The translations under genes and the position numbers were made by a program. Of a stretch of DNA of 64,000 bases, positions 25,325 through 33,844 are shown in pieces; position 1 is the first letter of the stretch; each line of letters opens with the position of its first letter. Source of the stretch: JAICND01 sp040905905 (GTDB taxonomy: Bacteria; Actinomycetota; Acidimicrobiia; Spongiisociales; ZC4RG35); the NCBI GenBank assembly GCA_040905905.1, contig JBBDQN010000056.1, positions 1 to 64,000 of the forward strand. Direction: 5' to 3'. Under the pieces are notes generated by a model. That model was not told where the DNA came from, did no database searches, and saw only the letters and a program-made list of their open reading frames with translations.

Positions 25325-26095
25325 ATGGCTGATCTCGTCGAGTACTCGGTGGACGGAGCGGTAGCGCTGGTCCGCCTCAACCGCCCGCCTGTGAACGCAC
25401 TCTCCGAGGAGTTGTCGCAGGATCTGGCTTCCGCTTTTGCCCGGGCCGCCGCCCCCAGTGTGCGAGCGGTGGTCATCACCGGCCAACCACACTTCGCTGC
25501 CGGGGCGGACATCAAAGGATTTCAGGTGGCTTATGCGTCCGGCAGCGAAGAACGCCTGGCATCTTCGCTTGCGGAGGCGATCATCGCGCTAGAAGAGCTC
25601 GCCAAACCCGTGATCGCCGCCATCCACGGTTATGCCCTCGGCGGGGGCCTGGAGCTATCGATGGGAGCCGATTTCCGCTATCTGGCAGAGGATGCCCAGG
25701 TGGGCCAGCCCGAGATCAAACTCGGTCTCATTCCCGGGGCGGGAGGGACCCAACGGCTGCAACGCCTGGTTGGCCATCAGAAGGCGAGAGACATCGTCTA
25801 CACAGGGCGCTTTGTCGGCGCCGAGGAGGCATTGGCGATCGGTCTGGCGGACAAAGTCGCGCCGACCGGTGATGTGTTGGACCTGGCTCTGGCGGACGCC
25901 GCCATCTGGGCCGAAGGCCCCACCCCTGCACTGACTGCTGCCAAACGAGCGCTCAACCGGGGATGGGGCCTGCCCATAACCGACGCCCTTGCCATCGAGG
26001 CCGACGAGTTCAACCAAGCCTTCTGGACCGACGACGCCAAAGAAGGCGTGGCGGCTTTCATCGAAAAGCGCCAAGCCCGCTTTACCGGCCGCTAG
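25325..26095 (+). CDS. enoyl-CoA hydratase/isomerase family protein
   Basis: A 256-residue crotonase-fold enzyme. The oxyanion-hole segments are HFAAGADIKGF and AAIHGYALGGGLELSMGADF. The catalytic pair is expected in GQPEIKLGLIPGAGGTQRL, where a Glu is present as in true hydratases. It probably hydrates trans-2-enoyl-CoA in beta-oxidation. ATG at 25325, 9 nt after the acyl-CoA ligase fusion stop. Its TAG abuts the stop of the convergent purine permease with no spacer. Confidence 0.9.
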   Translation: MADLVEYSVDGAVALVRLNRPPVNALSEELSQDLASAFARAAAPSVRAVVITGQPHFAAGADIKGFQVAYASGSEERLASSLAEAIIALEELAKPVIAAIHGYALGGGLELSMGADFRYLAEDAQVGQPEIKLGLIPGAGGTQRLQRLVGHQKARDIVYTGRFVGAEEALAIGLADKVAPTGDVLDLALADAAIWAEGPTPALTAAKRALNRGWGLPITDALAIEADEFNQAFWTDDAKEGVAAFIEKRQARFTGR

Positions 26096-27460
26096 CTAGG
26101 CAGCGATCACCCGCCCGAGGTAAGCCTGGGCGAAATAGATGAGGAAGGCGAGCGCAACCACCCACATCAGCGGGTGAACCTCACCCATCTTGCCTCTGAT
26201 GATTTTGATGATGGTGTACATCACAAAGCCGGCGCCGATGCCGACTGTGATGCTGAATGTCAGCGGCATGAGGACGATCGTCAGCAAAGCCGGGAACCCC
26301 TCTTCGAAATCGTCGAAGTTGATACCCTTGATCAGCCCTGCCATCAAGAACCCGACCACGATGAGTACCGGGGCCGTTGCCTGCGGCGGGATCAGCCCGG
26401 CCAGTGGCGACAGGAAGATCGCCAACAAGAACAGGACTCCGGTCACCACCGAGGTGAGGCCAGTTCTGCCCCCTTCGGCCACCCCTGCCGCGCTCTCGAT
26501 GTAGCTGGTGTTGGAGCTGACCCCGGCGATACCACCCAGGGCGGCTCCTGCCGAGTCGACCAGAAGCAGGTTCCTGACGCCGGGAATCTCCCCATTCTCA
26601 TCGGTGAGCTCAGCCTGTTCGAGAACTGCGGTGGCCGTGCCGATTGTGTCGAAGAAGTCGGTCAGCATGAAGCTGAAGATTGTCAAGGCAGCGGTGATGA
26701 GACCGAGTTGGGCAAACACGTTCCCCAGATCGAACTCGCCAAGGGTGGAGAAGCTAGGCGTGGCCGTGAACGTATCCGGGAATGTCGTAATGCCCATGAT
26801 CAGGCCCAACACCGCCGTCGCCAGGATGCTGATGATCAACGCACCCCGGACCTTGAGGACGTAGAGAGTCACTGTGATCAACAACCCGAGCAGGGTGAGA
26901 ACCGCTCCGGAAGTATTGGGGAAGATGAAGGTGACGATCACCCCGTCGCCCTGAGCAATCAGTCCACCGGATTCGAACCCGATGAACAGGATGAAGAGGC
27001 CAATGCCTACCCCGATCGCTCGTTTCAGGGCCATTGGCACCGCCCTCATGATGGCCTCGCGCAAACCCACGAGCACCAAGGCCAAAACGATCAGGCCCTC
27101 AAGCACAATGACACCCATGGCGCCAGCCGGGGTAAGACCCTGGCCCAGCACGAGACCGAAGGCAACGGCGGCGTTGATGCCAAGGCCCGCGGCCATTGCT
27201 ATCGGGTAATTGGCGGCAACCCCCATGAGAATGCACAACAAACCGGCCACCAGGGCGGTGCCGGCGGCGACGGCGGGGCCATCGAACCCTGCTGCCGACA
27301 GTATCGAAGGGTTGACGAAGATGATGTATCCCATCACGAGGAACGTGGTGAGTCCGGCCCGCACCTCCGTGCCCACCGAGGTGCCTCTCTCAGTGAGCTT
27401 GAAGAATGAGTCGAGACCCGATGCCTGCGGCTGCCCTCTGTCCGTCGTTGTATCGGTCAT
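26096..27460 (-). CDS. NCS2 family purine (hypoxanthine/guanine/adenine) permease
   Basis: A 454-residue permease of the AzgA/PbuG-like branch of NCS2, with 12-14 transmembrane helices. Family signatures are FLVMGYIIFVNPSILSAAGF, AAGLGINAAVAFGLVLGQGL, SFMLTDFFDTIGTATAVLEQ with the substrate-site Asp, and GVSSNTSYIESAAGVAEGGR. It imports purine bases with protons. ATG at 27460 is preferred; a TTG at 27484 is in frame but unlikely. No purine riboswitch is apparent upstream. Confidence 0.92.
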   Translation of the reverse strand: MTDTTTDRGQPQASGLDSFFKLTERGTSVGTEVRAGLTTFLVMGYIIFVNPSILSAAGFDGPAVAAGTALVAGLLCILMGVAANYPIAMAAGLGINAAVAFGLVLGQGLTPAGAMGVIVLEGLIVLALVLVGLREAIMRAVPMALKRAIGVGIGLFILFIGFESGGLIAQGDGVIVTFIFPNTSGAVLTLLGLLITVTLYVLKVRGALIISILATAVLGLIMGITTFPDTFTATPSFSTLGEFDLGNVFAQLGLITAALTIFSFMLTDFFDTIGTATAVLEQAELTDENGEIPGVRNLLLVDSAGAALGGIAGVSSNTSYIESAAGVAEGGRTGLTSVVTGVLFLLAIFLSPLAGLIPPQATAPVLIVVGFLMAGLIKGINFDDFEEGFPALLTIVLMPLTFSITVGIGAGFVMYTIIKIIRGKMGEVHPLMWVVALAFLIYFAQAYLGRVIAA

Positions 27461-27497
27461 GGTCGAAAAGTTAACGACGCACAAAACCTGATGCCGT

Positions 27498-27932
27498 CTA
27501 AACCCGGGTTAGTCGTTCCCGCAGCCGGGTGAGGTTTCGACGCCAGATCCATCGGAAGAGGGGCTGGGTCAATGACACGCCCACCGGGCCGCCAAGGTGC
27601 CAGGGGAAATGGAGGGTCTCGCTCCAGGTGAATACGACTCCTCCCGCTACCGGGTCGAGGCGGAACTCACCTTCGCCGGTAACCAAACCCTGATGTCTAA
27701 CCGTGATCTGATGGGGTGGATCCCACCCGGTTACCTCCATCTCGTCTGTGATCGTGAACGGGCCAATTCGGGTCAAGACCTCCATTCGGGTCCCCACTCC
27801 CGCCCGCTGCGGCGTTTGAAACACGATCCGTTCGGCATCTGCCATCCACTCGACATGGGTGGCAAGGTCGGCGGCCGCTTGCCAGACCTTTTCAAGGGGG
27901 GCATCGATGAGAACGGCAACGGTCACGCCCAT
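27498..27932 (-). CDS. SRPBCC (polyketide cyclase/START-like) family protein
   Basis: A 144-residue protein with the helix-grip pattern: an N-terminal strand TVAVLIDAPLEKVWQAAADLATHVEWMADA, split here only by description, then repeated beta strands (GTRMEVLTRIGPFTITDEME, GWDPPHQITVRHQG) and a long final helix. Such proteins bind hydrophobic ligands; no substrate can be named. The ATG at 27932 is divergent from the cysteine desulfurase start and only 14 bp away, so both promoters must lie inside the neighbouring coding sequences or overlap. Confidence 0.8.
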   Translation of the reverse strand: MGVTVAVLIDAPLEKVWQAAADLATHVEWMADAERIVFQTPQRAGVGTRMEVLTRIGPFTITDEMEVTGWDPPHQITVRHQGLVTGEGEFRLDPVAGGVVFTWSETLHFPWHLGGPVGVSLTQPLFRWIWRRNLTRLRERLTRV

Positions 27933-27946
27933 GCGACAATTGTGCC

Positions 27947-29071
27947 GTGCTTTATCTCGATCACGCCGCTACGACCCCGGTCCGGCCCGCCGTGGCTGAG
28001 GCAATGGCGCCTTTCCTTGGCGACCGGTTCGGCAATTCCTCAGGCTCCCACCAGGTATCCCGCCGGGCCAAGAATGCTCTGGAAGAGGCCAGGGAGCGGG
28101 CGGCCTTCCTGATTGGAGCCAGGCCCCAGGAGATCGTGTTCACCGGTGGCGGCACCGAATCCGACAACCTGGCTCTCAAGGGCGCCGCCCTGGCCGGGGG
28201 TCGGAGAAGTGGGGTGGTAACGGCGGCCACCGAACATGAAGCCGTCCTCGAGACTGTGGACTTCCTGAGCCGTTTTGGGTGTCCAACGCGGATCGTCGGT
28301 GTGGATCGCCATGGATTGGTCGACTCGGATGATTTGGCCGCGGCCGTAACCAACGAGACCGCGGTGGTGTCAGTCATGGCAGCCAACAACGAGACAGGCA
28401 CCGTGCAGCCCCTGGGCCCGTTGGTGGCCGCTGTCAAGGCCGCCAATCCGCACACCTATTTCCATACCGACGCGGTCCAGGCATTCGCCGCCCTCGACAT
28501 CGATGTCGACGAGATAGGTATTGATCTGCTCTCCTTGGCGGCCCACAAGTTTGGCGGCCCCCAAGGGGTGGGACTGCTTTACGTGAGAAGTGGGGTCGTA
28601 CTCGAACCCGTCCTGCATGGGGGCGGACAGGAGTTGGGCCGTCGCAGCGGCACCCACAACGTGGCAGGAGCCGTGGGGATGGGGACTGCGATGGAGTTGG
28701 CAGCCGCCGATCGCGATCGCTTCAGGCGCGACACCGCCGAGGCGCGTCGACGTTTCGAAGCCAAGCTCTCCGACCGGGCCGAGCGGACCGTGCCCGAAGA
28801 GCTCACCCTTCCCCAACACTCCCACCTGCGTTTCGGTCAGATCAACAACGAGACCCTGCTCGTCCTCCTCGATCGTGTGGGGGTGGCTGCCTCGGCCGGT
28901 TCGGCCTGCGCCTCGGGGGCAGCGACGGTGTCACATGTGCTCGAAGCTATGGGACTCACCCCCGAAGAGGCGCGAAGGTCCCTGCGCTTTTCCTTCGGTT
29001 GGACCTCCAGCATCGAAGAGTCCGAACAAGCGGCCGAACTGGTGCTCGAGGCATTGAAAGGCCACACGTGA
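27947..29071 (+). CDS. cysteine desulfurase (NifS/IscS family)
   Basis: A 374-residue PLP enzyme that takes sulfur from cysteine as a protein persulfide. It begins LYLDHAATTPVRPAV. The PLP Lys is in LLSLAAHKFGGPQGVGLLYV, His in ATEHEAVLE, and the active Cys in ASAGSACASGAATVSHVLEA. GTG at 27947. It overlaps mnmA by 4 nt, which fits its role as sulfur donor for tRNA 2-thiouridine; the same pair is adjacent in M. tuberculosis (iscS-mnmA). Confidence 0.94.
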   Translation: MLYLDHAATTPVRPAVAEAMAPFLGDRFGNSSGSHQVSRRAKNALEEARERAAFLIGARPQEIVFTGGGTESDNLALKGAALAGGRRSGVVTAATEHEAVLETVDFLSRFGCPTRIVGVDRHGLVDSDDLAAAVTNETAVVSVMAANNETGTVQPLGPLVAAVKAANPHTYFHTDAVQAFAALDIDVDEIGIDLLSLAAHKFGGPQGVGLLYVRSGVVLEPVLHGGGQELGRRSGTHNVAGAVGMGTAMELAAADRDRFRRDTAEARRRFEAKLSDRAERTVPEELTLPQHSHLRFGQINNETLLVLLDRVGVAASAGSACASGAATVSHVLEAMGLTPEEARRSLRFSFGWTSSIEESEQAAELVLEALKGHT

Positions 29072-30117
29072 GGGTGCTGGTGGCGATGTCGGGCGGGGTC
29101 GACTCTTCGGTCGCCGCGGCCCTGATGAAAGAGGACGGCCATGACGTAATCGGAGTCACTCTCAAACTGTGGCAAGGCCCCGATGGGGAGGCGCCCACCG
29201 CCGGATGCTGCACCGTCGGTGACGCCGAAGACGCCCGGCGGGTGGCTGCCCAACTCGACATCCCCTACTACGTGTTCGACTACACCTCTCATTTCCACTC
29301 CGGGGTCGTTGACCACTTTGTAGACGACTACTTGAGTGGTAGGACCCCCAACCCCTGCGTGGAGTGCAACCGCACAGTCAAATTCGCCCGTCTCCTCGAG
29401 CAGACCGGTGAACTCGGTTGTGACGTTCTTTGCACCGGCCATTACGCCCGGGTGATCGAAGAGAGCGGTCGTTTCCAACTACGACGTGGAAAAGATCGGC
29501 GCAAGGACCAGTCATATGTCCTCTCGATGCTCACCCAAAAGGAACTGGCGCGAGTGAATCTGCCGGTGGGCGAGTTGACCAAGGGGGAGACCCGGGCGAT
29601 CGCCGCCGGCCTCGGTCTCCGTACCGCCGCCAAACCCGATAGCCAGGACATTTGCTTCGTCGGTCGGGACGGATACAAGAGCTTCCTCCGCCGCCAAAAT
29701 CCGGATGCCCACAGGTCCGGTCACCTTGTCGACACCGATGGCAACGTGCTTGGCGAACACAGCGGTGTCGCCGGGTTCACGATTGGCCAGCGCCGGGGGG
29801 TAGGCGTGGCGCTTGGTGAACGCCGCTACGTCGTCGACGTGCAGCCGGCCACGGCCACCGTCGTCATCGGCCAGCGGCACCACCTCGCGGTCAAGATCAT
29901 CGATCTCGAACAGATCACCTGGGTCGACGAACCTCTGGGTCCCGGCGAACAGGTCGAGGTCCAGTACCGCGCCCATGGTCAGGCTGTCCCTGCCATCTGG
30001 ACTGATCCTTCGCTGGTCTTCGACCAGCCGCAGGAAGCCATCGCCCCGGGCCAAACGGCCGGTTTCTACCGAGGCGATCATGTGCTGGGTAGCGGCGTCA
30101 TAGCCAGCGCTCGTTGA
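29068..30117 (+). CDS. mnmA: tRNA-specific 2-thiouridylase MnmA
   Basis: A 349-residue ATP-dependent enzyme that thiolates U34 of tRNA-Lys, -Glu and -Gln. The PP-loop is VAMSGGVDSSVAAALM. Catalytic cysteines lie in PNPCVECNRTVKF and SQDICFVGRDGYKSFL, with DVLCTGHYARV and RRGKDRRKDQSYVLSML in between. The C-terminal beta-barrel domain includes FTIGQRRGVGVALGERRYVV. GTG at 29068 overlaps the desulfurase stop; the open frame upstream is inside that gene. Confidence 0.96.
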   Translation: MRVLVAMSGGVDSSVAAALMKEDGHDVIGVTLKLWQGPDGEAPTAGCCTVGDAEDARRVAAQLDIPYYVFDYTSHFHSGVVDHFVDDYLSGRTPNPCVECNRTVKFARLLEQTGELGCDVLCTGHYARVIEESGRFQLRRGKDRRKDQSYVLSMLTQKELARVNLPVGELTKGETRAIAAGLGLRTAAKPDSQDICFVGRDGYKSFLRRQNPDAHRSGHLVDTDGNVLGEHSGVAGFTIGQRRGVGVALGERRYVVDVQPATATVVIGQRHHLAVKIIDLEQITWVDEPLGPGEQVEVQYRAHGQAVPAIWTDPSLVFDQPQEAIAPGQTAGFYRGDHVLGSGVIASAR

Positions 30118-30169
30118 TCGCCAGGGATCTACAGAACCATTCGCCGCCTCGGCGACGACAATCTCCGTG

Positions 30170-30676
30170 ATGGACGATCGTGACCTTATTGCCCGGGTTG
30201 CCGATGGGGATGTGGTGGCGCTACGGCGGCTCTACGAGCTGCATGCACCCTGGCTGCGTTTGCGGCTGAGCAGACGATCCTTCGACCCGGACCTGGTCGA
30301 TCAGGCCATCCAGGACACCTTTGTTGCGATTTGGAAAACAGCCGGTCGCTATCAAGGTTCCGGGGAGGTGGGCGCCTGGATCTGGGGCATTGCCATCCGC
30401 CGTCTTGTCGATCTGATCCGACGTCGCCGCCGGTGGCAGGTTTCGTTTGGCCGCGACGAGCCCTCGGCCGAGGAGGAAGTGCTGCTCGGAGTTGCGTATG
30501 GGGACGTGGGCCAGGCGATGGAGCGGCTCTCACCGGAGTTGATGGCGGTGGTTCAAGCGACGGTTCTTGATGGCCTCACTGCCCGGGAGGCGGCTCGGCT
30601 CTTGGGCATACCGGTCGGGACGGTGAAGACCCGGCTGATGCGAGCCAAGGCAATCATGAGAGAGCAGCTGACATGA
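30170..30676 (+). CDS. ECF-type RNA polymerase sigma factor
   Basis: A 168-residue group 4 sigma factor. Region 2 covers residues 5-80 (RLYELHAPWLRLRLSRR, DQAIQDTFVAIWKTAGRY, WIWGIAIRRLVDLIRRRRR). Region 4 covers 110-165 (MERLSPELMAVVQATVLDGL, TAREAARLLGIPVGTVKTR). ATG at 30170 is preferred over GTG 30167. The 52-nt gap after mnmA holds a small hairpin (TCGCCG-CCT-CGGCGA, 30141-30155) but no clear promoter. It overlaps the anti-sigma gene by 4 nt and heads the ABC exporter operon. Confidence 0.92.
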   Translation: MDDRDLIARVADGDVVALRRLYELHAPWLRLRLSRRSFDPDLVDQAIQDTFVAIWKTAGRYQGSGEVGAWIWGIAIRRLVDLIRRRRRWQVSFGRDEPSAEEEVLLGVAYGDVGQAMERLSPELMAVVQATVLDGLTAREAARLLGIPVGTVKTRLMRAKAIMREQLT

Positions 30677-31482
30677 CCTGGCATATCGACGCAAACCTAA
30701 TCGATGGCTACAGGATCGGGGCCCTCAACCGGTCGGCGGCAGCCTCCATCGAGACCCACGTGTCGGGTTGTGAGGGGTGTCGCCGGCTTGTGATGCCGGA
30801 TGTCTCGTGGCTTAACGAGGGTTGGGTGGTCGTTGCCGACCGGGTAGAGGCACCGCAACCGAACGCAGTCGAGCGTGTCCTTGTCTTCATGGGAGTTTCC
30901 TCCCATCTGGCCCGCCTGGTGGCGGTGACTCCGGGCCTGCGGCCATCGTGGCTCGGTGCCACGACCTTCGTCCTGCTCTTTGCCGCCTTTGCTGCGCAGG
31001 TGGCCGTAGGCAGATCGGGGATGGATCTATTCCTGGCGGTGGCACCTTTGATTCCGGTAGCCGGCGTGGCCTTCGCCTATGGGCAAATGGTGGATCCGGC
31101 CCACGAGATAACCATCGCGGCTCCCCTTGACGGGTTTCGACTGCTGCTCATCAGATCAGCCGCTGTTACCGCCGCCTCGACAGTCATCTCTCTTGGCGTC
31201 GACGTCTTGGTGCCCAGCCCCGGGATAACCGCTGTGTGGCTGCTTCCGGCCCTGGCTCTCACACTCTCCTCTCTTGCGGTGGGAACCCGGTTACCGATGT
31301 GGATGGCGGCTTCCGGGGTGGCGGGAGGCTGGGTACTGCTTCTGATAATTACTGGTGCCCGGTCGATGCCGACCGCGGCCTTCCAACCGGCGGCCCGTGT
31401 CTATTTCGTGGCAGTCATGGCCGTGGCGGGGATCGTGTTGGCTCGACGCCACGATCTCTATCGACGAGGAGAGACTCGATGA
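30673..31482 (+). CDS. membrane anti-sigma factor with zinc-finger (zf-HC2) domain
   Basis: A 269-residue protein. Its N-terminus has a ZAS motif: His4, then HVSGCEGCRRL with H-x3-C-x2-C at about residues 29-36. Six or so transmembrane helices follow from residue 90 on. It should hold the cognate ECF sigma factor at the membrane and release it on a signal. It overlaps both the sigma gene and the ABC ATPase gene by 4 nt, so sigma, anti-sigma and exporter are made together. Confidence 0.85.
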   Translation: MTWHIDANLIDGYRIGALNRSAAASIETHVSGCEGCRRLVMPDVSWLNEGWVVVADRVEAPQPNAVERVLVFMGVSSHLARLVAVTPGLRPSWLGATTFVLLFAAFAAQVAVGRSGMDLFLAVAPLIPVAGVAFAYGQMVDPAHEITIAAPLDGFRLLLIRSAAVTAASTVISLGVDVLVPSPGITAVWLLPALALTLSSLAVGTRLPMWMAASGVAGGWVLLLIITGARSMPTAAFQPAARVYFVAVMAVAGIVLARRHDLYRRGETR

Positions 31483-32339
31483 GCACGATTTCCATGTCCG
31501 AGATTCACAAGCGGTACGGCTCGGTCAAGGCCCTGGATGGCCTCACCGCCGAGCTCGACTACGGCATCACCGGATTGTTAGGACCCAACGGGGCTGGCAA
31601 AACGACGCTTCTGAGATGCCTGGCGACTGTGCTGGCTCCGGACAGAGGCACGATGAGTGTTTTTGGCTTCGACCCCGATCGGCCGACCGAGCGAACCGAG
31701 ATCAGACGCAGACTCGGCTACATGCCGCAGGAACCCGGCTTCTACCGATCGTTCTCTTGCTTCGACTTCCTCGACTACATCGCCATCCTCAAAGAGCAGG
31801 TGGATCGGCCAACCCGTCACGAGGAAGTTCGGCGGGTTCTCAGTCAGATGGGTTTGGAGGATCGATCGAAGACCAAGATCCGCAAACTCTCGGGGGGTAT
31901 GCGTCGGCGTCTCGCGCTCGCCCAAGCTCTCCTGGGGTCACCTTCGTTGCTCGTGCTCGACGAACCGACCGCCGGACTCGACCCCGAGCAGAGGTTTCGG
32001 TTCCGTGAACTGATCTCAGCCATGGCTGAAAACCGCGTGGTGCTTCTCTCCACTCACCAGACAGAAGACGTAGCCGCCATCTGTGACCGGGTACTCGTGA
32101 TGGACGCGGGGACAATACGCTTCGTTGGCACGCCCAGGGAACTGTCAGCCGTGGCGGCGGGCCGGGTGTGGCTTAGCGAAGAGCGGCCCACCGGCGCCCG
32201 GATCTTCTGGCGAACAGCCGAGGGGATCTACCGGGGTGTCGGAGAGCAACCCCCAGGGTCGACACCTATCGAGCCAACCATCGAGGACGGCTACTTGCTG
32301 CTGGTCGGCGCCGCTGGTTTGGAGGACGCGGCGGCGTGA
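31479..32339 (+). CDS. ABC transporter ATP-binding protein
   Basis: A 286-residue ABC-2 type ATPase. Walker A is GLLGPNGAGKTTLLR, Q-loop GYMPQEPGFYRSFSCFDFLD, signature IRKLSGGMRRRLALAQALLG, Walker B LLVLDEPTAGLDPEQ, and the switch His is in LLSTHQTEDVA. A 60-residue C-terminal extension follows the nucleotide-binding domain. ATG at 31479 overlaps the anti-sigma stop; the longer open frame upstream lies inside that gene. It energises the two permeases that follow. Confidence 0.94.
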   Translation: MSTISMSEIHKRYGSVKALDGLTAELDYGITGLLGPNGAGKTTLLRCLATVLAPDRGTMSVFGFDPDRPTERTEIRRRLGYMPQEPGFYRSFSCFDFLDYIAILKEQVDRPTRHEEVRRVLSQMGLEDRSKTKIRKLSGGMRRRLALAQALLGSPSLLVLDEPTAGLDPEQRFRFRELISAMAENRVVLLSTHQTEDVAAICDRVLVMDAGTIRFVGTPRELSAVAAGRVWLSEERPTGARIFWRTAEGIYRGVGEQPPGSTPIEPTIEDGYLLLVGAAGLEDAAA

Positions 32340-33844
32340 CGGTCATTGCCGTTCTGGCGCGGTGGGAAGCGAAACGAAGTCTCCGGTCGCCTCTCTTGTG
32401 GATCGCAACTGCGGCCACTTTGGCGATCGGCCATGTCGAAGGTCGAAATCGGGCTGTCTCTCTGCCAATGCGTTCGGTTGTGATCGCAGGTGCCTGCCTG
32501 GGGATCGCTTCCGTTGCACTGCTGAGGGCCCATGCCATGGCAATTCGCGGCACCAAGCCGGATATGGAAGAGACCCTCTCCGTGGTTCCTACCGACGCGG
32601 GGCGTCGCCGAAGTGGCGAGATTGCCGCCTCGTTAGCACCGGCTTTGCTGGCTGTGGCAGTAGTGGCTGCTGGACTGAGCTGGAGCATCGCTAACAACCC
32701 GGCCGGTTCGATCAACTGGCTGGAGGTTGCGGTGGGGCCGCTGGTAGTGGTTCTTTTTCATGCCATTGGCGTAGCCCTGGGACGGTTTAACCGTCCACTT
32801 GTCGGTCCGTTGTTCCTGGTTGTCATGGCAGGTCTGTTTCTCGCCGAGGATTTGTGGCCAGGGGAGCGACCTGAGTCGGCACTGTCGGCTGCGTCTCCCT
32901 TTCTTCCCTGGCGCGCGCCCTACACCAACTGGGTGCAAGGTGAACCGCGGTTGCCATTGATGCACCTTGTTTTTCTAGGAGGGCTCATCTCTTTGGTCGG
33001 CGCTCTAACGATCAAGGCCTGGCGGTGGGTCTCGGGAGCGGCCGTCGCTCTGGGAGCAACGGTCCTGGTCCTCGCTGGGATTCCCAGCAGGGGAGAAGGA
33101 GTCATTGCTTCCGTCAGCGCGTGGGCTCATCAACAGGTTGTTGTGTGTATGGAACAAGATCGCATGCGCTATTGCGCGTTCGAGGGGTACGAACCCTGGA
33201 TCGAGTATTGGTCCGACGTAGTGGAGCGGACACGCGCTGTCGTCCCGGTCGATCTGTCCGTCACTGAGATTCGCCAATCGGTCGATTACCGAGCTGACGA
33301 TGTCGACGCATTGGTGGCTTACGTGGGGGGGAGCTGGTATCTCCGTCCTCAAGCGAGTCACAGACGTGATCTGGCAGCTGAACTGCTGGCTCCAACCTTG
33401 GGTCTTCCCGCCACTAGGGGAGAAAGCGCGCAGACTCGGACAGACCTTCCCGAATGTATGCGGTCGGCGTTTCCGGTAAGTGTGTTTGGTCAGGCCCGTG
33501 GTGTGGGTTATCTCGTTCTCTTGGAAACAGCCGTACCGGAGATCCTTCCCCTGGGCGACACCAGTCGCTTTGGCGGAGTTGGACAGGTAGAGGTCTCACC
33601 AGGAGAGCTGGACCTGGCTCGACAAATACTGACCCGAACCATGAACGAGAGGGTTGCCACCCTCCACGAACATTGGAATGAGCTAGCCGATCCAAGTACA
33701 ACCAGCGCCACCCTGGCCGGATGGTTCGGGCTTGAGCCCCCGCCGCACCCGGAAAACACGCCAATGGAAGACATGAATCAAAACATGAACTGTGTCTGCA
33801 CAGGCAATGGCGGAGTCTCGTGCACGTCTAGGGGTACACCATGA
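32336..33844 (+). CDS. ABC-type permease with large extracytoplasmic C-domain (copy 1)
   Basis: A 502-residue protein. Residues 1-255 hold about six transmembrane helices in ABC-2 style (MTVIAVLARWEAKRSLRSPL at the start). Residues 260-502 form a domain predicted outside the membrane, with VCMEQDRMRYCAFEGYEPWI, then EYW, RQSVDYRADDVDALV and LAGWFGLEPP. The same pattern appears in the next gene, so the two are paralogues. Copy 1 alone ends in a Cys-rich tail (NMNCVCTGNGGVSC). GTG at 32336 overlaps the ATPase stop. No described family fits the extracytoplasmic part. Confidence 0.72.
   Translation: MTVIAVLARWEAKRSLRSPLLWIATAATLAIGHVEGRNRAVSLPMRSVVIAGACLGIASVALLRAHAMAIRGTKPDMEETLSVVPTDAGRRRSGEIAASLAPALLAVAVVAAGLSWSIANNPAGSINWLEVAVGPLVVVLFHAIGVALGRFNRPLVGPLFLVVMAGLFLAEDLWPGERPESALSAASPFLPWRAPYTNWVQGEPRLPLMHLVFLGGLISLVGALTIKAWRWVSGAAVALGATVLVLAGIPSRGEGVIASVSAWAHQQVVVCMEQDRMRYCAFEGYEPWIEYWSDVVERTRAVVPVDLSVTEIRQSVDYRADDVDALVAYVGGSWYLRPQASHRRDLAAELLAPTLGLPATRGESAQTRTDLPECMRSAFPVSVFGQARGVGYLVLLETAVPEILPLGDTSRFGGVGQVEVSPGELDLARQILTRTMNERVATLHEHWNELADPSTTSATLAGWFGLEPPPHPENTPMEDMNQNMNCVCTGNGGVSCTSRGTP

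Noticed and set aside
26174..27409. Open frame of 411 codons on the plus strand
   Set aside because: Antisense to the NCS2 permease; charged, low-complexity translation rich in Asp, Glu, Gln and His, as expected from the complement of a membrane protein in high-GC DNA.
27461..27497. Purine riboswitch upstream of the NCS2 permease
   Set aside because: Only 37 nt separate the permease start from the next gene's stop, with no paired P1-P2-P3 layout; too short.
30141..30155. Hairpin TCGCCG-CCT-CGGCGA as terminator after mnmA
   Set aside because: Six-bp stem, no T-run, and only 15 nt before the ECF start; not enough to call a terminator.
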